The notes beneath the pieces are model-generated. The model made no database searches, was not told the origin of the DNA, and saw only the letters and a list, made by a program, of their open reading frames with translations. A program made the position numbers and the translations under genes. From positions 1-64,000 of the forward strand of contig JAPLCC010000056.1 of the NCBI GenBank assembly GCA_026392415.1: a stretch of 64,000 bases of DNA, read 5' to 3'. The number at the start of each line of letters is the position of its first letter. The stretch's first letter is position 1. The DNA is from Propionibacteriales bacterium (GTDB lineage: Bacteria > Actinomycetota > Actinomycetes > Propionibacteriales > Nocardioidaceae). This document shows, one piece after another, positions 16,871 to 25,611 of this stretch.

Positions 16871-17695
16871 TCACACGAGGGGCTTTCGGCCGCGTTGCAG
16901 ATTGTCGAGCGCAGCGAATGCCCTCTGCTCGTGCGCCATTGCCTCGCGGTGACGGACGCTCGCCTCAGACGCGATGGTGTTCAGGTTGGTTTGCAGGGAG
17001 TGCGACATACGGTTGACGGTCTGATCCAAGGACCCGATGGCAGACGTCACCTGGCTCGACATGTTGGCAATCGCTTGGCCAAGATTGTTGAAACCCGCGA
17101 TCAGCACCTGCGTGGTCTTTCGTTGCTCGTAGATCGTGGCGAACTGGAAGTCGCGCTGAGCGCTACGAACCAGTGCGTCCAGGCGGGTACTGGACTCACG
17201 GAAGACTGACAAGTGGCCGGGCGTTATTCCCGCGACTGCAAAGGGCGACTCTGCGGGGTACTGCGTCGCCAGAAGGCCATACTGCTGACCGTTCCGCTCG
17301 ATCGACTGCACACTGACCACGGCAGCGCCGATGTTCTCGGCCGCCCCCTGGATCGCATCCCAAAAGGGCGCAAATGCCCTGTCGGCCTGATCTCTCTGCG
17401 CTTGCTCCAGCCATCCCTTGGTCCACACTGCCAACTCGGGCAGGCGCTCGAGGTAGGCGAGAGACTCGTCGTTCAGACGTCGCATCGTCTGGATATCTGC
17501 CTCCACCCGAGCATGGGCGTCCCGTGCCTTCGCCTTGGATTTCGAGACCATGTCCCATAGAAGCATCGCTGGAAACCACCCGAGGCCGACCGCCCAAAGA
17601 ACGATCGCGATCGGACCGGGTCCCGCAGTGTCCATGAAGGAGTCCAAGTACCAAGCAAGAAATCCGAGAACGACGCACCAAAAAGTGAAGACCAT
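16871..17695 (-). CDS. Membrane-anchored coiled-coil protein, islet gene 1
   Basis: A 274-aa protein of no recognised family. Two membrane helices (about residues 2-20 and 27-49) form a hairpin at the N-terminus. A charged helical segment (K-S-K-A-K-A-R-D-A-H-A-R-V-E) follows at 53-75, then a mixed domain from about 90 to 170. The C-terminal helical region (about 180-265), rich in Gln/Asn/Ser with S-L-D-Q-T-V-N-R-M, looks coiled-coil. The ATG at 17693-17695 was chosen because GGAG lies four bases upstream and the hydrophobic helix begins directly; the upstream 87 codons of open frame lack coding character. G+C is lower than in flanking genes. Confidence 0.65.
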   Translation of the reverse strand: MVFTFWCVVLGFLAWYLDSFMDTAGPGPIAIVLWAVGLGWFPAMLLWDMVSKSKAKARDAHARVEADIQTMRRLNDESLAYLERLPELAVWTKGWLEQAQRDQADRAFAPFWDAIQGAAENIGAAVVSVQSIERNGQQYGLLATQYPAESPFAVAGITPGHLSVFRESSTRLDALVRSAQRDFQFATIYEQRKTTQVLIAGFNNLGQAIANMSSQVTSAIGSLDQTVNRMSHSLQTNLNTIASEASVRHREAMAHEQRAFAALDNLQRGRKPLV

Positions 17696-18025
17696 GGAAC
17701 TCCAATGCTCGTTGTCTTGCGAGAAACCACGTCCACACCTATTCCGAAACCGGCGTGACTGTGAAGCCCGTGCGGCAGCCCGTTGCATGACCCTAACGAC
17801 CTGCGTGCGCGGTCGATATGGGGCTGGCCGCGGCAATCTCCGACACTTGGCAACGAGGGCTACGAACGAGGCGGGCACCACAGACACGAAGGCACGGCGG
17901 CTTGTCTCGGCAACGGTGTCGGCGGCGGCCAACTGAGCGGCAAGGTCACAGGACACAACGTGACCGCAGCAGCAGCCATCAAGACCGAGCCGTTAACTCC
18001 GCGCTGATCTGCGGATTTGGTTTCA
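17696..18025. other. Gene-free stretch inside the islet
   Basis: About 330 bp between the islet membrane gene and tRNA-Gly. Short open frames exist on both strands, but none has a ribosome site, a family match or convincing codon use. It must hold the promoter of islet gene 1 and probably the integrase arm-type sites of the former element. No inverted repeat stood out. Confidence 0.5.
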
Positions 18026-18067
18026 GAGGGGATGACGGGAATCGAACCCGCGTAATCAGTTTGGAAG
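18026..18067 (-). repeat. Right attachment-site copy inside tRNA-Gly
   Basis: Identical over 42 bp to 16267-16308. It covers the tRNA-Gly from the anticodon loop to one base past the discriminator position. The identity stops exactly at both ends (c/a on one side, c/a on the other). Confidence 0.85.
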
Positions 18068-18097
18068 ACTGAGGCTCTACCATTGAGCTACATCCCC
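18027..18097 (-). tRNA. tRNA-Gly (anticodon UCC)
   Basis: A 71-nt cloverleaf on the minus strand. The acceptor GGGGATG pairs with CATCCCC, the D-arm is GCTC...GAGC, and the anticodon stem TCAGT/ACTGA holds the loop CTTCCAA (anticodon TCC). The T-arm is GCGGG-TTCGATT-CCCGT. The discriminator is T and no CCA is encoded. Its 3' half is duplicated at 16267-16308. Confidence 0.95.
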
Positions 18098-18182
18098 GCA
18101 GGCAGGAGAGCTCCCGCAAGCGGTAGTCATGGTGCCACATCGCCGGGTGCCAGCCCCAACCGAGGCGCCCTCGTGAAACGCG

Positions 18183-19232
18183 CTACTGGCGCCGGTGGAC
18201 GACCAGGAGGGCACGGTCGTCGTCCGGGGAACCCACGGCGCCGACCAGCCGGTCGGCCAGGCCGTCCCACGTGTGGCGGAGCAGGGCTTCGGCTGCACCC
18301 ATCATCCGGTCGATGCCGAGCTCGATGTCGCGACGCGGCTCCTCGACCATGCCGTCGGTGTAGAGCAGCAGGCTGTCCCCGGGGTCGAGCCGACCGGCGT
18401 ACGCCGCATATTCGACGTCGTCGACGATGCCGAGGACCGGGCCCTCCGCGCGCAGGACCTCCCAGCGACCCGATCCGGCGTGCCGCTGGACCGCCGGCGG
18501 ATGGCCGGCACAACGCAGCTCGAACCAGCCTGAGGACAGGTCGATCGACACGTGGATCGCCGTCGCGAAGCCTTCCTCCCACTCACGCTGCAGGAGGTAG
18601 TCGTTCGCAGCCGGCAGGAACCGGTGGGGAGCCAGCGCACCGACCAGTCCACCCATCGCCCCCGACAGCTGGAGCGCGCGGGTGCCGGCAGCCTCGCCCT
18701 TGCCCGACACGTCGACGACGACCAGCTCGATCTGTCGCCCGTGGTCCCGGGTCGTGGCGACCACGAAGTCGCCAGCGAACGGCGACCCGCCCGCCGAGGA
18801 CAGCGCCGACTCGACGAGCCAGGACTCCGGGAGCGAGGGGATCTCGCCCTGGGCGAGGATCCGGTCGCGCAGGTCGACCAGCATCGTCTCGCCGCGCGTG
18901 GGAGCGACACCGAGCTGGCTGCGGCTGCGTGCGATCACGATCACCGCGACCGTGAGCACGTACATGACGACGAGCGACGTCACGATCCGGATGCTCCAGT
19001 CCTCCTGCAGGAATGCGGCACCGCTCAGTGTCAGGAGGATGAAGGCCGCGAACCACGGCAGGGTCCGGCTGCTCAGCAGCATCACGCCCAGGACCAGGGG
19101 CAGGAAGACGGCGGTCAGTGGGACGTCGACCGGATCGCGCGCCAGGCCGGCCAGCGCCGCGGACGAGACAACGGCCAGCAGGACCGCGATGCCCGTGTCG
19201 GACAGGACCCATCGACGGCCGGCGCCGATCAT
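18183..19232 (-). CDS. Membrane PP2C-type (SpoIIE-like) serine phosphatase
   Basis: A 349-aa protein. About four membrane helices occupy residues 12-110, followed by a PPM/SpoIIE phosphatase domain. The domain shows G-D-F-V-V-A near residue 173, V-V-V-D-V-S-G-K-G near 193 (metal-binding Asp), C-A-G-H-P-P near 262 and L-L-L-Y-T-D-G-M near 315. These enzymes dephosphorylate anti-sigma antagonists or other serine phosphoproteins. No partner kinase is nearby. The ATG at 19232 overlaps the nei stop (ATGA); the upstream open frame lies inside nei. Confidence 0.85.
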   Translation of the reverse strand: MIGAGRRWVLSDTGIAVLLAVVSSAALAGLARDPVDVPLTAVFLPLVLGVMLLSSRTLPWFAAFILLTLSGAAFLQEDWSIRIVTSLVVMYVLTVAVIVIARSRSQLGVAPTRGETMLVDLRDRILAQGEIPSLPESWLVESALSSAGGSPFAGDFVVATTRDHGRQIELVVVDVSGKGEAAGTRALQLSGAMGGLVGALAPHRFLPAANDYLLQREWEEGFATAIHVSIDLSSGWFELRCAGHPPAVQRHAGSGRWEVLRAEGPVLGIVDDVEYAAYAGRLDPGDSLLLYTDGMVEEPRRDIELGIDRMMGAAEALLRHTWDGLADRLVGAVGSPDDDRALLVVHRRQ

Positions 19233-20083
19233 CGAGCCGCCCGGGAGCGGAACACCGGCTGGCAGCGGGCGCACCAGAAGACGTTGCGAGCAGCGAGGAC
19301 GTCGGCGCGGACGGCGCTGCCGCACACGTGGCACGCCTGTCCCGCGCGGCGGTAGACGTAGACCTCGCCGCCGTGGTCGTCGACCCGCGGGGGCCGGCCC
19401 ATGGCCTCGGGCAGGTGCTCGTCGCGGACGGTGTCAATCCGTCCGGTCGCCACGCCCTCCTCCATCAGCACCACCAGATCCTCCCAGATCGCCTGCCATT
19501 GCGAGGGGCGAAGTGTGCGACCGGGGCGAAGCGGATGGATCCGGTGCCGGAAGAGAACCTCGGCGCGATAGACGTTCCCGACGCCCGCGAGGACGGCCTG
19601 GTCCATGAGCAACGTGCCGATCGGTGCACTGCTCCGACTGATCCGGGCCCACGCCCGGTCCGGCTCCGCGTCGTCGCGCAGCGGATCGGGTCCGATCCGC
19701 GCCAGCACGGCGTCGCGTTCGGCCGGGGTCACCAGCGCGCAGGTGGTGGCACCGCGCAGGTCGCCGTAGGCCGGCGAACCACCGCGGCCCGCCGGGCGAA
19801 CCAGTCGCAGGCGGACCTGACCGATCGGCTCGGGGACGGACTCCTCGGTGTCGACCACGTCGAAGGTGCCGTAGAGGCCGAGGTGGACCCGAACCAGTCG
19901 GTCGGCGTCGAACCGGATGAAAAGTTGCTTGCCCCAGGCATCGGCGTCGAGCAGCCTGCTGCCGTCGAGCTGCGCGGCGCCGTCGGCGAAGCGACCCTGC
20001 GGACTTCCCACCCGCACGAGGTGGCCCCCGAAGACCTCGGTGATGCGGTCAGCCAGACGGTGGAGGGTGTGGCCCTCAGGCAT
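19229..20083 (-). CDS. nei2: Fpg/Nei family DNA glycosylase-AP lyase
   Basis: A 284-aa base-excision repair enzyme. The processed N-terminus P-E-G-H-T provides the catalytic Pro1 and Glu2 as in endonuclease VIII-type members. A helix-two-turn-helix near residue 165 (D-Q-A-V-L-A-G-V-G-N-V-Y-R) and a C-terminal zinc finger (C-H-V-C-G...C-A-R-C) complete the fold. The M-P-E-G-H-T start, rather than M-P-E-L-P, argues for the Nei/Nei2 branch that removes oxidised pyrimidines. It sits in an overlapping set with rpiB (8 bp) and the PP2C gene (4 bp). Confidence 0.9.
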   Translation of the reverse strand: MPEGHTLHRLADRITEVFGGHLVRVGSPQGRFADGAAQLDGSRLLDADAWGKQLFIRFDADRLVRVHLGLYGTFDVVDTEESVPEPIGQVRLRLVRPAGRGGSPAYGDLRGATTCALVTPAERDAVLARIGPDPLRDDAEPDRAWARISRSSAPIGTLLMDQAVLAGVGNVYRAEVLFRHRIHPLRPGRTLRPSQWQAIWEDLVVLMEEGVATGRIDTVRDEHLPEAMGRPPRVDDHGGEVYVYRRAGQACHVCGSAVRADVLAARNVFWCARCQPVFRSRAAR

Positions 20084-20588
20084 CGCCGGGCCCGAGGCCG
20101 CGAGCGGACTCGGGCAGGGGCGGCAGCTCGCCGGTGGTCTCGTACGACGCCAGCTGCCCGATGCGGCGTACGTGCCGCTCGTCGCCGGGGAACGGGGTGG
20201 ACAGGAAGACCTCGACGAGTCGGGTCATCTCGTCCAGCGTGTGCATCCGGCCACCGACAGCGACGACCCAGGCGTCGTTGTGCTCACGGGCCAGGCTCGC
20301 GGTCTCCTCGGACCAGGCAAGCGCGGCCCGGATGCCCTCGACCTTGTTGGCGGCGATCTGTTCGCCGTTGCCCGAGCCGCCGATGACGACACCCAGGCTG
20401 TCGAGACCGGCCTCGCGGTCGGCGACGACCCCCTCAGCAGCTCGCAGGCAGAAGACCGGGTAGTCGTCGACAGCGTCGTAGACGAACGGACCATGGTCGA
20501 CGGGCTCGTAGCCGTGCTCGACGAGCCAGCCGGTCAGGTGGGACTTGAGCTCGAGGCCGGCATGATCGCAGCCGAGGTGCACGCGCAT
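20076..20588 (-). CDS. rpiB: Ribose-5-phosphate isomerase B
   Basis: A 170-aa RpiB/LacAB family enzyme that interconverts ribose 5-phosphate and ribulose 5-phosphate. The D-H-A-G-L-E-L-K motif at residues 8-15, the G-S-G-N-G-E-Q-I-A-A-N-K segment near 91, and R-E-H-N-D-A near 121 are present. The isomerisation loop carries G-S-G-N where cysteine-type enzymes have G-T-G-x, as in the mycobacterial acid-base type. First gene of the rpiB-nei2-phosphatase operon. GAGAAT six bases before ATG may be its -10. Confidence 0.92.
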   Translation of the reverse strand: MRVHLGCDHAGLELKSHLTGWLVEHGYEPVDHGPFVYDAVDDYPVFCLRAAEGVVADREAGLDSLGVVIGGSGNGEQIAANKVEGIRAALAWSEETASLAREHNDAWVVAVGGRMHTLDEMTRLVEVFLSTPFPGDERHVRRIGQLASYETTGELPPLPESARGLGPGDA

Positions 20589-20639
20589 GCCCGCATTCTC
20601 GCAGAGGTGAGAGCGAGGACGGCCACCGGTCGAGGGCGC

Positions 20640-21329
20640 TCAGGAGAGCGCAGCGAGAGCCCGATCGCAGAACTCGATCACGGCCGCTGCCTTCGCCTGC
20701 GCACGACCCAAGGCGTCAGCCGCGGTCGACTTCCCCACCTCCGCGCCGGTGCTCCACTTGCAGAACAGGCCGTCGGCGGTCCACATCGTCACCTCGGCGG
20801 ACCGGGTCGGGATGCTCGTGCCAGCGAGGACACCGTCTCCGGACTGTCCCTCAGCAAGACCCCAGACCCACTCGCCGCTGGCCGGCAGCTCGGCGTAACG
20901 CTCGTTCTCGGTGTCCTCGTACGCGCCGAACTCCGTCGCCTCGGCCCAGCTGGTCGGCTGGTCCTGCCCAGCGCCCGACAGCAGGAGACTGGTCGGGCTG
21001 GAATCGAGGTGGTCGGAGCTGCTGTACATGAACCACTCGCAGGACGCGACGTCCTCGTTGGTCTGCAGCGTGCCCTGCACCACCACTTCGAACAGTGGTG
21101 TGGGGTCGAGGCCGGCGAACGCCTCACAGCCGAAGAAGTCTTTCCTGCCGGCCGCATCCGGAGTCTCAGCGCCTCCGTCGACCGACGGGTCAGTCGTGGG
21201 CTCCGCAGCAGCCGTCGTCTCGACCCGGGCCGCCTCTGGTGCGGACGGGTCGTCGTCACCACACCCCTGCACCAGGAGTGCCGGCACGAGGGCGAGGCTC
21301 ACGACAGCGGAACGGGAAATGCGGGACAC
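20640..21329 (-). CDS. Putative secreted lipoprotein, unknown function
   Basis: A 229-aa protein starting at GTG 21327-21329, which has AGGAG six bases upstream; the frame is open further but unsupported. Signal sequence M-S-R-I-S-R-S then a hydrophobic stretch ends in L-L-V-Q-G-C-G, a lipobox with Cys23. A low-complexity linker rich in Glu, Ala and Thr follows, then a domain with four cysteines (F-F-G-C-E-A-F, S-C-E-W-F, F-C-K-W and E-F-C-D-R), probably two disulfides. The layout recalls actinobacterial DUF3558-type lipoproteins but I cannot assign it. Confidence 0.65.
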   Translation of the reverse strand: MSRISRSAVVSLALVPALLVQGCGDDDPSAPEAARVETTAAAEPTTDPSVDGGAETPDAAGRKDFFGCEAFAGLDPTPLFEVVVQGTLQTNEDVASCEWFMYSSSDHLDSSPTSLLLSGAGQDQPTSWAEATEFGAYEDTENERYAELPASGEWVWGLAEGQSGDGVLAGTSIPTRSAEVTMWTADGLFCKWSTGAEVGKSTAADALGRAQAKAAAVIEFCDRALAALS

Positions 21330-21441
21330 GACGGACTCCTGGTGCTCGGTCGACACGGACGACGTCACAGCGTGGCGGTCCAGGAGGCCGACCGAAAGGA
21401 TCGTCCGGGCAATCCGAACAATCCCGAACAGGTCCCGCCGT

Positions 21442-22809
21442 TCAGGCCTGGTGGAGCCGCCGGGCAGCTTCGGCGATCGAGCCACTGATCGAGGGGTAGA
21501 CCGTGAAGGTGTGGGCCAGCTGGTCGGCGGTGAGCCGCTCGGTCACGGCGAGCGCGACCGGGTGGATCAGCTCGGACGCCCGGGGACCGACGACCACGCC
21601 GCCGAGGAGGCTGCGCGAGCCCGGCGCGACGAACAGCTTGACGAAGCCGTCGGTGATGCCCTGCATCTTGGCGCGGGCGTTGGTCGCCAGCGGCTGCACC
21701 ACGACCTCCGCCAGCACCTCGCCGGCATCGACCTGGCGCTGGGTCACACCGACCGTGGCGATCTCGGGCGCGGTGAACACGTTGGACGAGACCACCGAGA
21801 GGTCGAGGGGCTGCACGGCATCGCCCAGGAAGTGCGCCATCGCGATCCGCCCCTGCATGGCAGCGACCGAGGCCAGCATGAAGACCCCCGTGCAGTCGCC
21901 GGCGGCGTAGATGCCCCGGGCGGCCGTGCGGGAGACGCGGTCGACCTTGACGAAGCCGCCCTCGTCGAGCGCGACCCCGGCCTCTTCGAGCCCGAGTCCC
22001 GCCGTGTTGGGGACCGATCCGAGCGCGAGGATGCAGTGGGAACCCGTCACCTCCCGGCCGTCGGACAGGGTGACCGTGACGACATCGCCGGAGCGGGTCA
22101 CCGACTGCATCCGCGACTGGCCGAGCACGGTCATGCCGCGCCGGGTGGAGACGTCCTCGAGCACCTGCGCCGCGTCGGCGTCCTCCCCCGGCAGCACCCG
22201 CTCGCGCGAGGACACGAGGGTCACCGGGATCCCGAGCGACTGGTAGGCGCTGGCGAACTCGGCGCCGGTGACGCCGGAGCCGACGACGATCATGTGCTCA
22301 GGCACCACGTCGAGGTCGTAGACCTGTTCCCAGGTCAGGACCCGCTCGCCATCGGGCTGGGCCGTGGGGAGTACGCGCGGCGCGGCTCCGGTCGCGATCA
22401 GGATCGCGTCGGCGTCGTACGCCTGCTCGGAGCCGTCGGCCAGCGTGGCCACCACCCGAGCGGGACCGTCGAGGCGCCCTCGTCCGTGGACGATCTTCAC
22501 GCCCTCCCGGACCAGGCGTCCTTCGATGTCGGCCGACTGCGCTTGCGCGAGGGCCTTGACGCGTCCGTTGACCCGGCCCAGGTCGACCACCGGTCGCTCG
22601 ACCTCGATCCCGAGCTCGCTCGCCTCGATGAAGTCAGTCATCACCTCGGCCGTCGCGATCAGCGTCTTGCTCGGCACGCAGTCGGTCAGCACCGCCGAAC
22701 CACCGATGCCGTCGGAGTCGACGACCACCACGTCAGCGCCCAGCTGAGCCGCCACCAGGGCGGACTCGTAGCCACCGGGTCCTCCGCCAACGATCACCAC
22801 GCGCGCCAC
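21442..22809 (-). CDS. lpdA: NAD(P)H-quinone dehydrogenase, LpdA-type flavoprotein
   Basis: A 455-aa pyridine nucleotide-disulfide oxidoreductase-fold protein: FAD site G-G-G-P-G-G-Y at residues 8-14, NAD(P) site G-S-G-V-T-G-A near 182, and A-A-G-D-C-T-G near 303. The redox-active Cys pair is incomplete: position 39 is Ala while Cys44 remains (G-G-S-A-V-L-T-D-C-V-P-S-K). The C-terminal His-Glu dyad of lipoamide dehydrogenases is replaced by T-V-Y-P-S-I-S-G-S. Both changes match the mycobacterial LpdA quinone reductase and exclude lipoamide turnover. The GTG start has GGAG seven bases upstream. True lpd is 15 bp upstream on the same strand. Confidence 0.85.
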   Translation of the reverse strand: MARVVIVGGGPGGYESALVAAQLGADVVVVDSDGIGGSAVLTDCVPSKTLIATAEVMTDFIEASELGIEVERPVVDLGRVNGRVKALAQAQSADIEGRLVREGVKIVHGRGRLDGPARVVATLADGSEQAYDADAILIATGAAPRVLPTAQPDGERVLTWEQVYDLDVVPEHMIVVGSGVTGAEFASAYQSLGIPVTLVSSRERVLPGEDADAAQVLEDVSTRRGMTVLGQSRMQSVTRSGDVVTVTLSDGREVTGSHCILALGSVPNTAGLGLEEAGVALDEGGFVKVDRVSRTAARGIYAAGDCTGVFMLASVAAMQGRIAMAHFLGDAVQPLDLSVVSSNVFTAPEIATVGVTQRQVDAGEVLAEVVVQPLATNARAKMQGITDGFVKLFVAPGSRSLLGGVVVGPRASELIHPVALAVTERLTADQLAHTFTVYPSISGSIAEAARRLHQA

Positions 22810-22824
22810 GGCTGGACTCCGGAC

Positions 22825-24225
<1,401 letters not shown>

Positions 24226-24300
24226 GGCGCCAGCCTAGTAGGGCCTCCCCCTGTCTCCGCCATCCCCTTCAGGGCAGCCACAGGCACTAGCCTGTCGCCC

Positions 24301-24753
24301 GTGACGTCGTACGCCGCCTACGGCACCAACCTCGACCCCGTCCGCATGGGCGAGCGGTGCCCGCACTCCCCCTTGCAGACCACGGGATGGCTGACGGGCT
24401 GGCGCCTGACGTTCGGTGGCGAGGAGCACGGGTGGGACGGGTCGCTCGCGACGATCGTCCAGGACCCGCTGGAGCAGGTCTTCGTCGCCGTCTACGACGT
24501 CAGCCCGCTCGACGAGCCGAACCTCGACCGGTGGGAGTCCGCCGACTCAGGCCTCTACCGCCGCACGAAGGTCCGGATCTCGACCATGGTCGGCGAGGTC
24601 GTGGCCTGGACCTATGTCCTCGACGCCTACGAGGGCGGCCTGCCCTCGGCGTCGTACCTCGGCGTGATCGCGAACGCCGCCGAGGCAGCCGACGCCCCCG
24701 CCGACTACGTCAACGCACTTCGCCGTCGCACCTGCCGCTCCACCGGGCTGTAG
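24301..24753 (+). CDS. Gamma-glutamylcyclotransferase-like (AIG2/GGCT) protein
   Basis: A 150-aa protein with the cyclotransferase-fold opening Y-A-A-Y-G-T-N-L-D-P-V-R-M at residues 4-16 and the V-Y-D-V-S-P-L-D-E-P-N-L-D-R-W-E motif near residues 64-79. The acidic residue in W-E would serve as the catalytic base. The family acts on gamma-glutamyl peptides or related amines, and the exact substrate is unknown. GTG 24301 follows TAGCCT by seven bases (leaderless pattern). It diverges from lpd and precedes the purine nucleoside phosphorylase gene by 24 bp. Confidence 0.75.
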   Translation: MTSYAAYGTNLDPVRMGERCPHSPLQTTGWLTGWRLTFGGEEHGWDGSLATIVQDPLEQVFVAVYDVSPLDEPNLDRWESADSGLYRRTKVRISTMVGEVVAWTYVLDAYEGGLPSASYLGVIANAAEAADAPADYVNALRRRTCRSTGL

Positions 24754-24777
24754 GAATCGCGGACTAGAGTCGCGTCC

Positions 24778-25611
24778 GTGACCGAGCCGACCACGCCGTA
24801 CGCCCTGGCCGACGCGGCCGCCGCCCGCCTCGCCGAACTGACCGGGGTGGCCCGGCACGACGTGGCCCTGGTGCTGGGTTCGGGCTGGTTGCCCGCCGCC
24901 GACGCGCTCGACGGGTCCGGCGGCGCGAACACGACCGAGATCGACGTGACGGACCTGCCGGGCTTCGCCGCGTCAGCCGTCGCCGGTCACTCCGGGAAGG
25001 TCCGGTCGATCCGGGTGCCGGGCACCGACGGTGCCGCGGACCAGCACCTGCTGGTGTTCCTCAGCCGCACCCACTACTACGAGGGTCGCGGCGTCGCCGC
25101 GGTCGTGCACGGCGTTCGTACGGCGGCCGCCGCCGGCTGCCGCGCGATCGTGCTCACCAACGGATGCGGCGGTCTCAAGCCGACGTGGACACCGGGCACG
25201 CCGGTGCTGATCAGCGACCACATCAACCTGACCGGCCAGTCCCCCATCGTCGGCGCCAACTTCGTCGACCTGACCGACCTCTACTCCAGCCGGCTGCGCC
25301 AGATGTGTCGCGAGATCGAGCCGTCACTCGACGAGGGCGTCTACGTCCAGTTCCCCGGGCCGCACTACGAGACCCCCGCCGAGGTCCGGATGGCCGGCGT
25401 CATCGGCGGCCACCTCGTCGGCATGAGCACGACGCTCGAGGCGATCGCCGCCCGCGAGGCCGGGATGGAGATCCTGGGCATCAGCCTCGTCACCAACCTC
25501 GCGGCCGGCATGAGCGGCGAGCCGCTCAATCACGCCGAGGTGCTCGAAGCGGGACGCGCAGCGGCCACCCGGATGGGCGACCTGCTCACCCGGGTCGTGC
25601 CCCGGATCTGA
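24778..25611 (+). CDS. punA: Purine nucleoside phosphorylase (trimeric type)
   Basis: A 277-aa enzyme that splits guanosine/inosine and deoxy forms with phosphate. Visible family motifs: phosphate loop G-S-G-W near 34, L-T-N-G-C-G-G near 126, G-P-H-Y-E-T-P-A-E-V-R-M near 196, G-M-S-T-T-L-E-A near 219, and T-N-L-A-A-G-M-S-G-E-P-L-N-H with the catalytic Asn near 245. The GTG start follows TAGAGT by seven bases, suggesting its own promoter. It works with adenosine deaminase, the phosphosugar mutase and deoC in this window. Its 3' end overlaps the acyl-CoA ligase by 26 bp on the opposite strand. Confidence 0.92.
   Translation: MTEPTTPYALADAAAARLAELTGVARHDVALVLGSGWLPAADALDGSGGANTTEIDVTDLPGFAASAVAGHSGKVRSIRVPGTDGAADQHLLVFLSRTHYYEGRGVAAVVHGVRTAAAAGCRAIVLTNGCGGLKPTWTPGTPVLISDHINLTGQSPIVGANFVDLTDLYSSRLRQMCREIEPSLDEGVYVQFPGPHYETPAEVRMAGVIGGHLVGMSTTLEAIAAREAGMEILGISLVTNLAAGMSGEPLNHAEVLEAGRAAATRMGDLLTRVVPRI

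Larger units (their letters stand above)
16267..18067. mobile_element. Small integrative islet in tRNA-Gly, no integrase
   Basis: A segment bounded by a perfect 42-bp direct repeat (16267-16308 and 18026-18067); the unit length from repeat to repeat is 1759 bp. The right copy is the 3' half of an intact tRNA-Gly, cut at the anticodon loop, a classical integrase crossover location. The left copy is an orphan 3' half next to tRNA-Pro. The DNA between is visibly lower in G+C than its flanks. It carries two minus-strand genes of unknown function and no recombinase, so it is a satellite-like or decayed element. The 5' half of the tRNA lies outside the right repeat, which fits integration restoring the tRNA. 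Confidence 0.7.

Noticed and set aside
16386..17016. Several plus-strand open frames inside the islet
   Set aside because: They overlap the two minus-strand genes, are Arg/Pro rich and lack ribosome sites.
21442..22809. Second functional lipoamide dehydrogenase
   Set aside because: The redox Cys pair and the catalytic His-Glu dyad are missing, which fits a quinone reductase instead.
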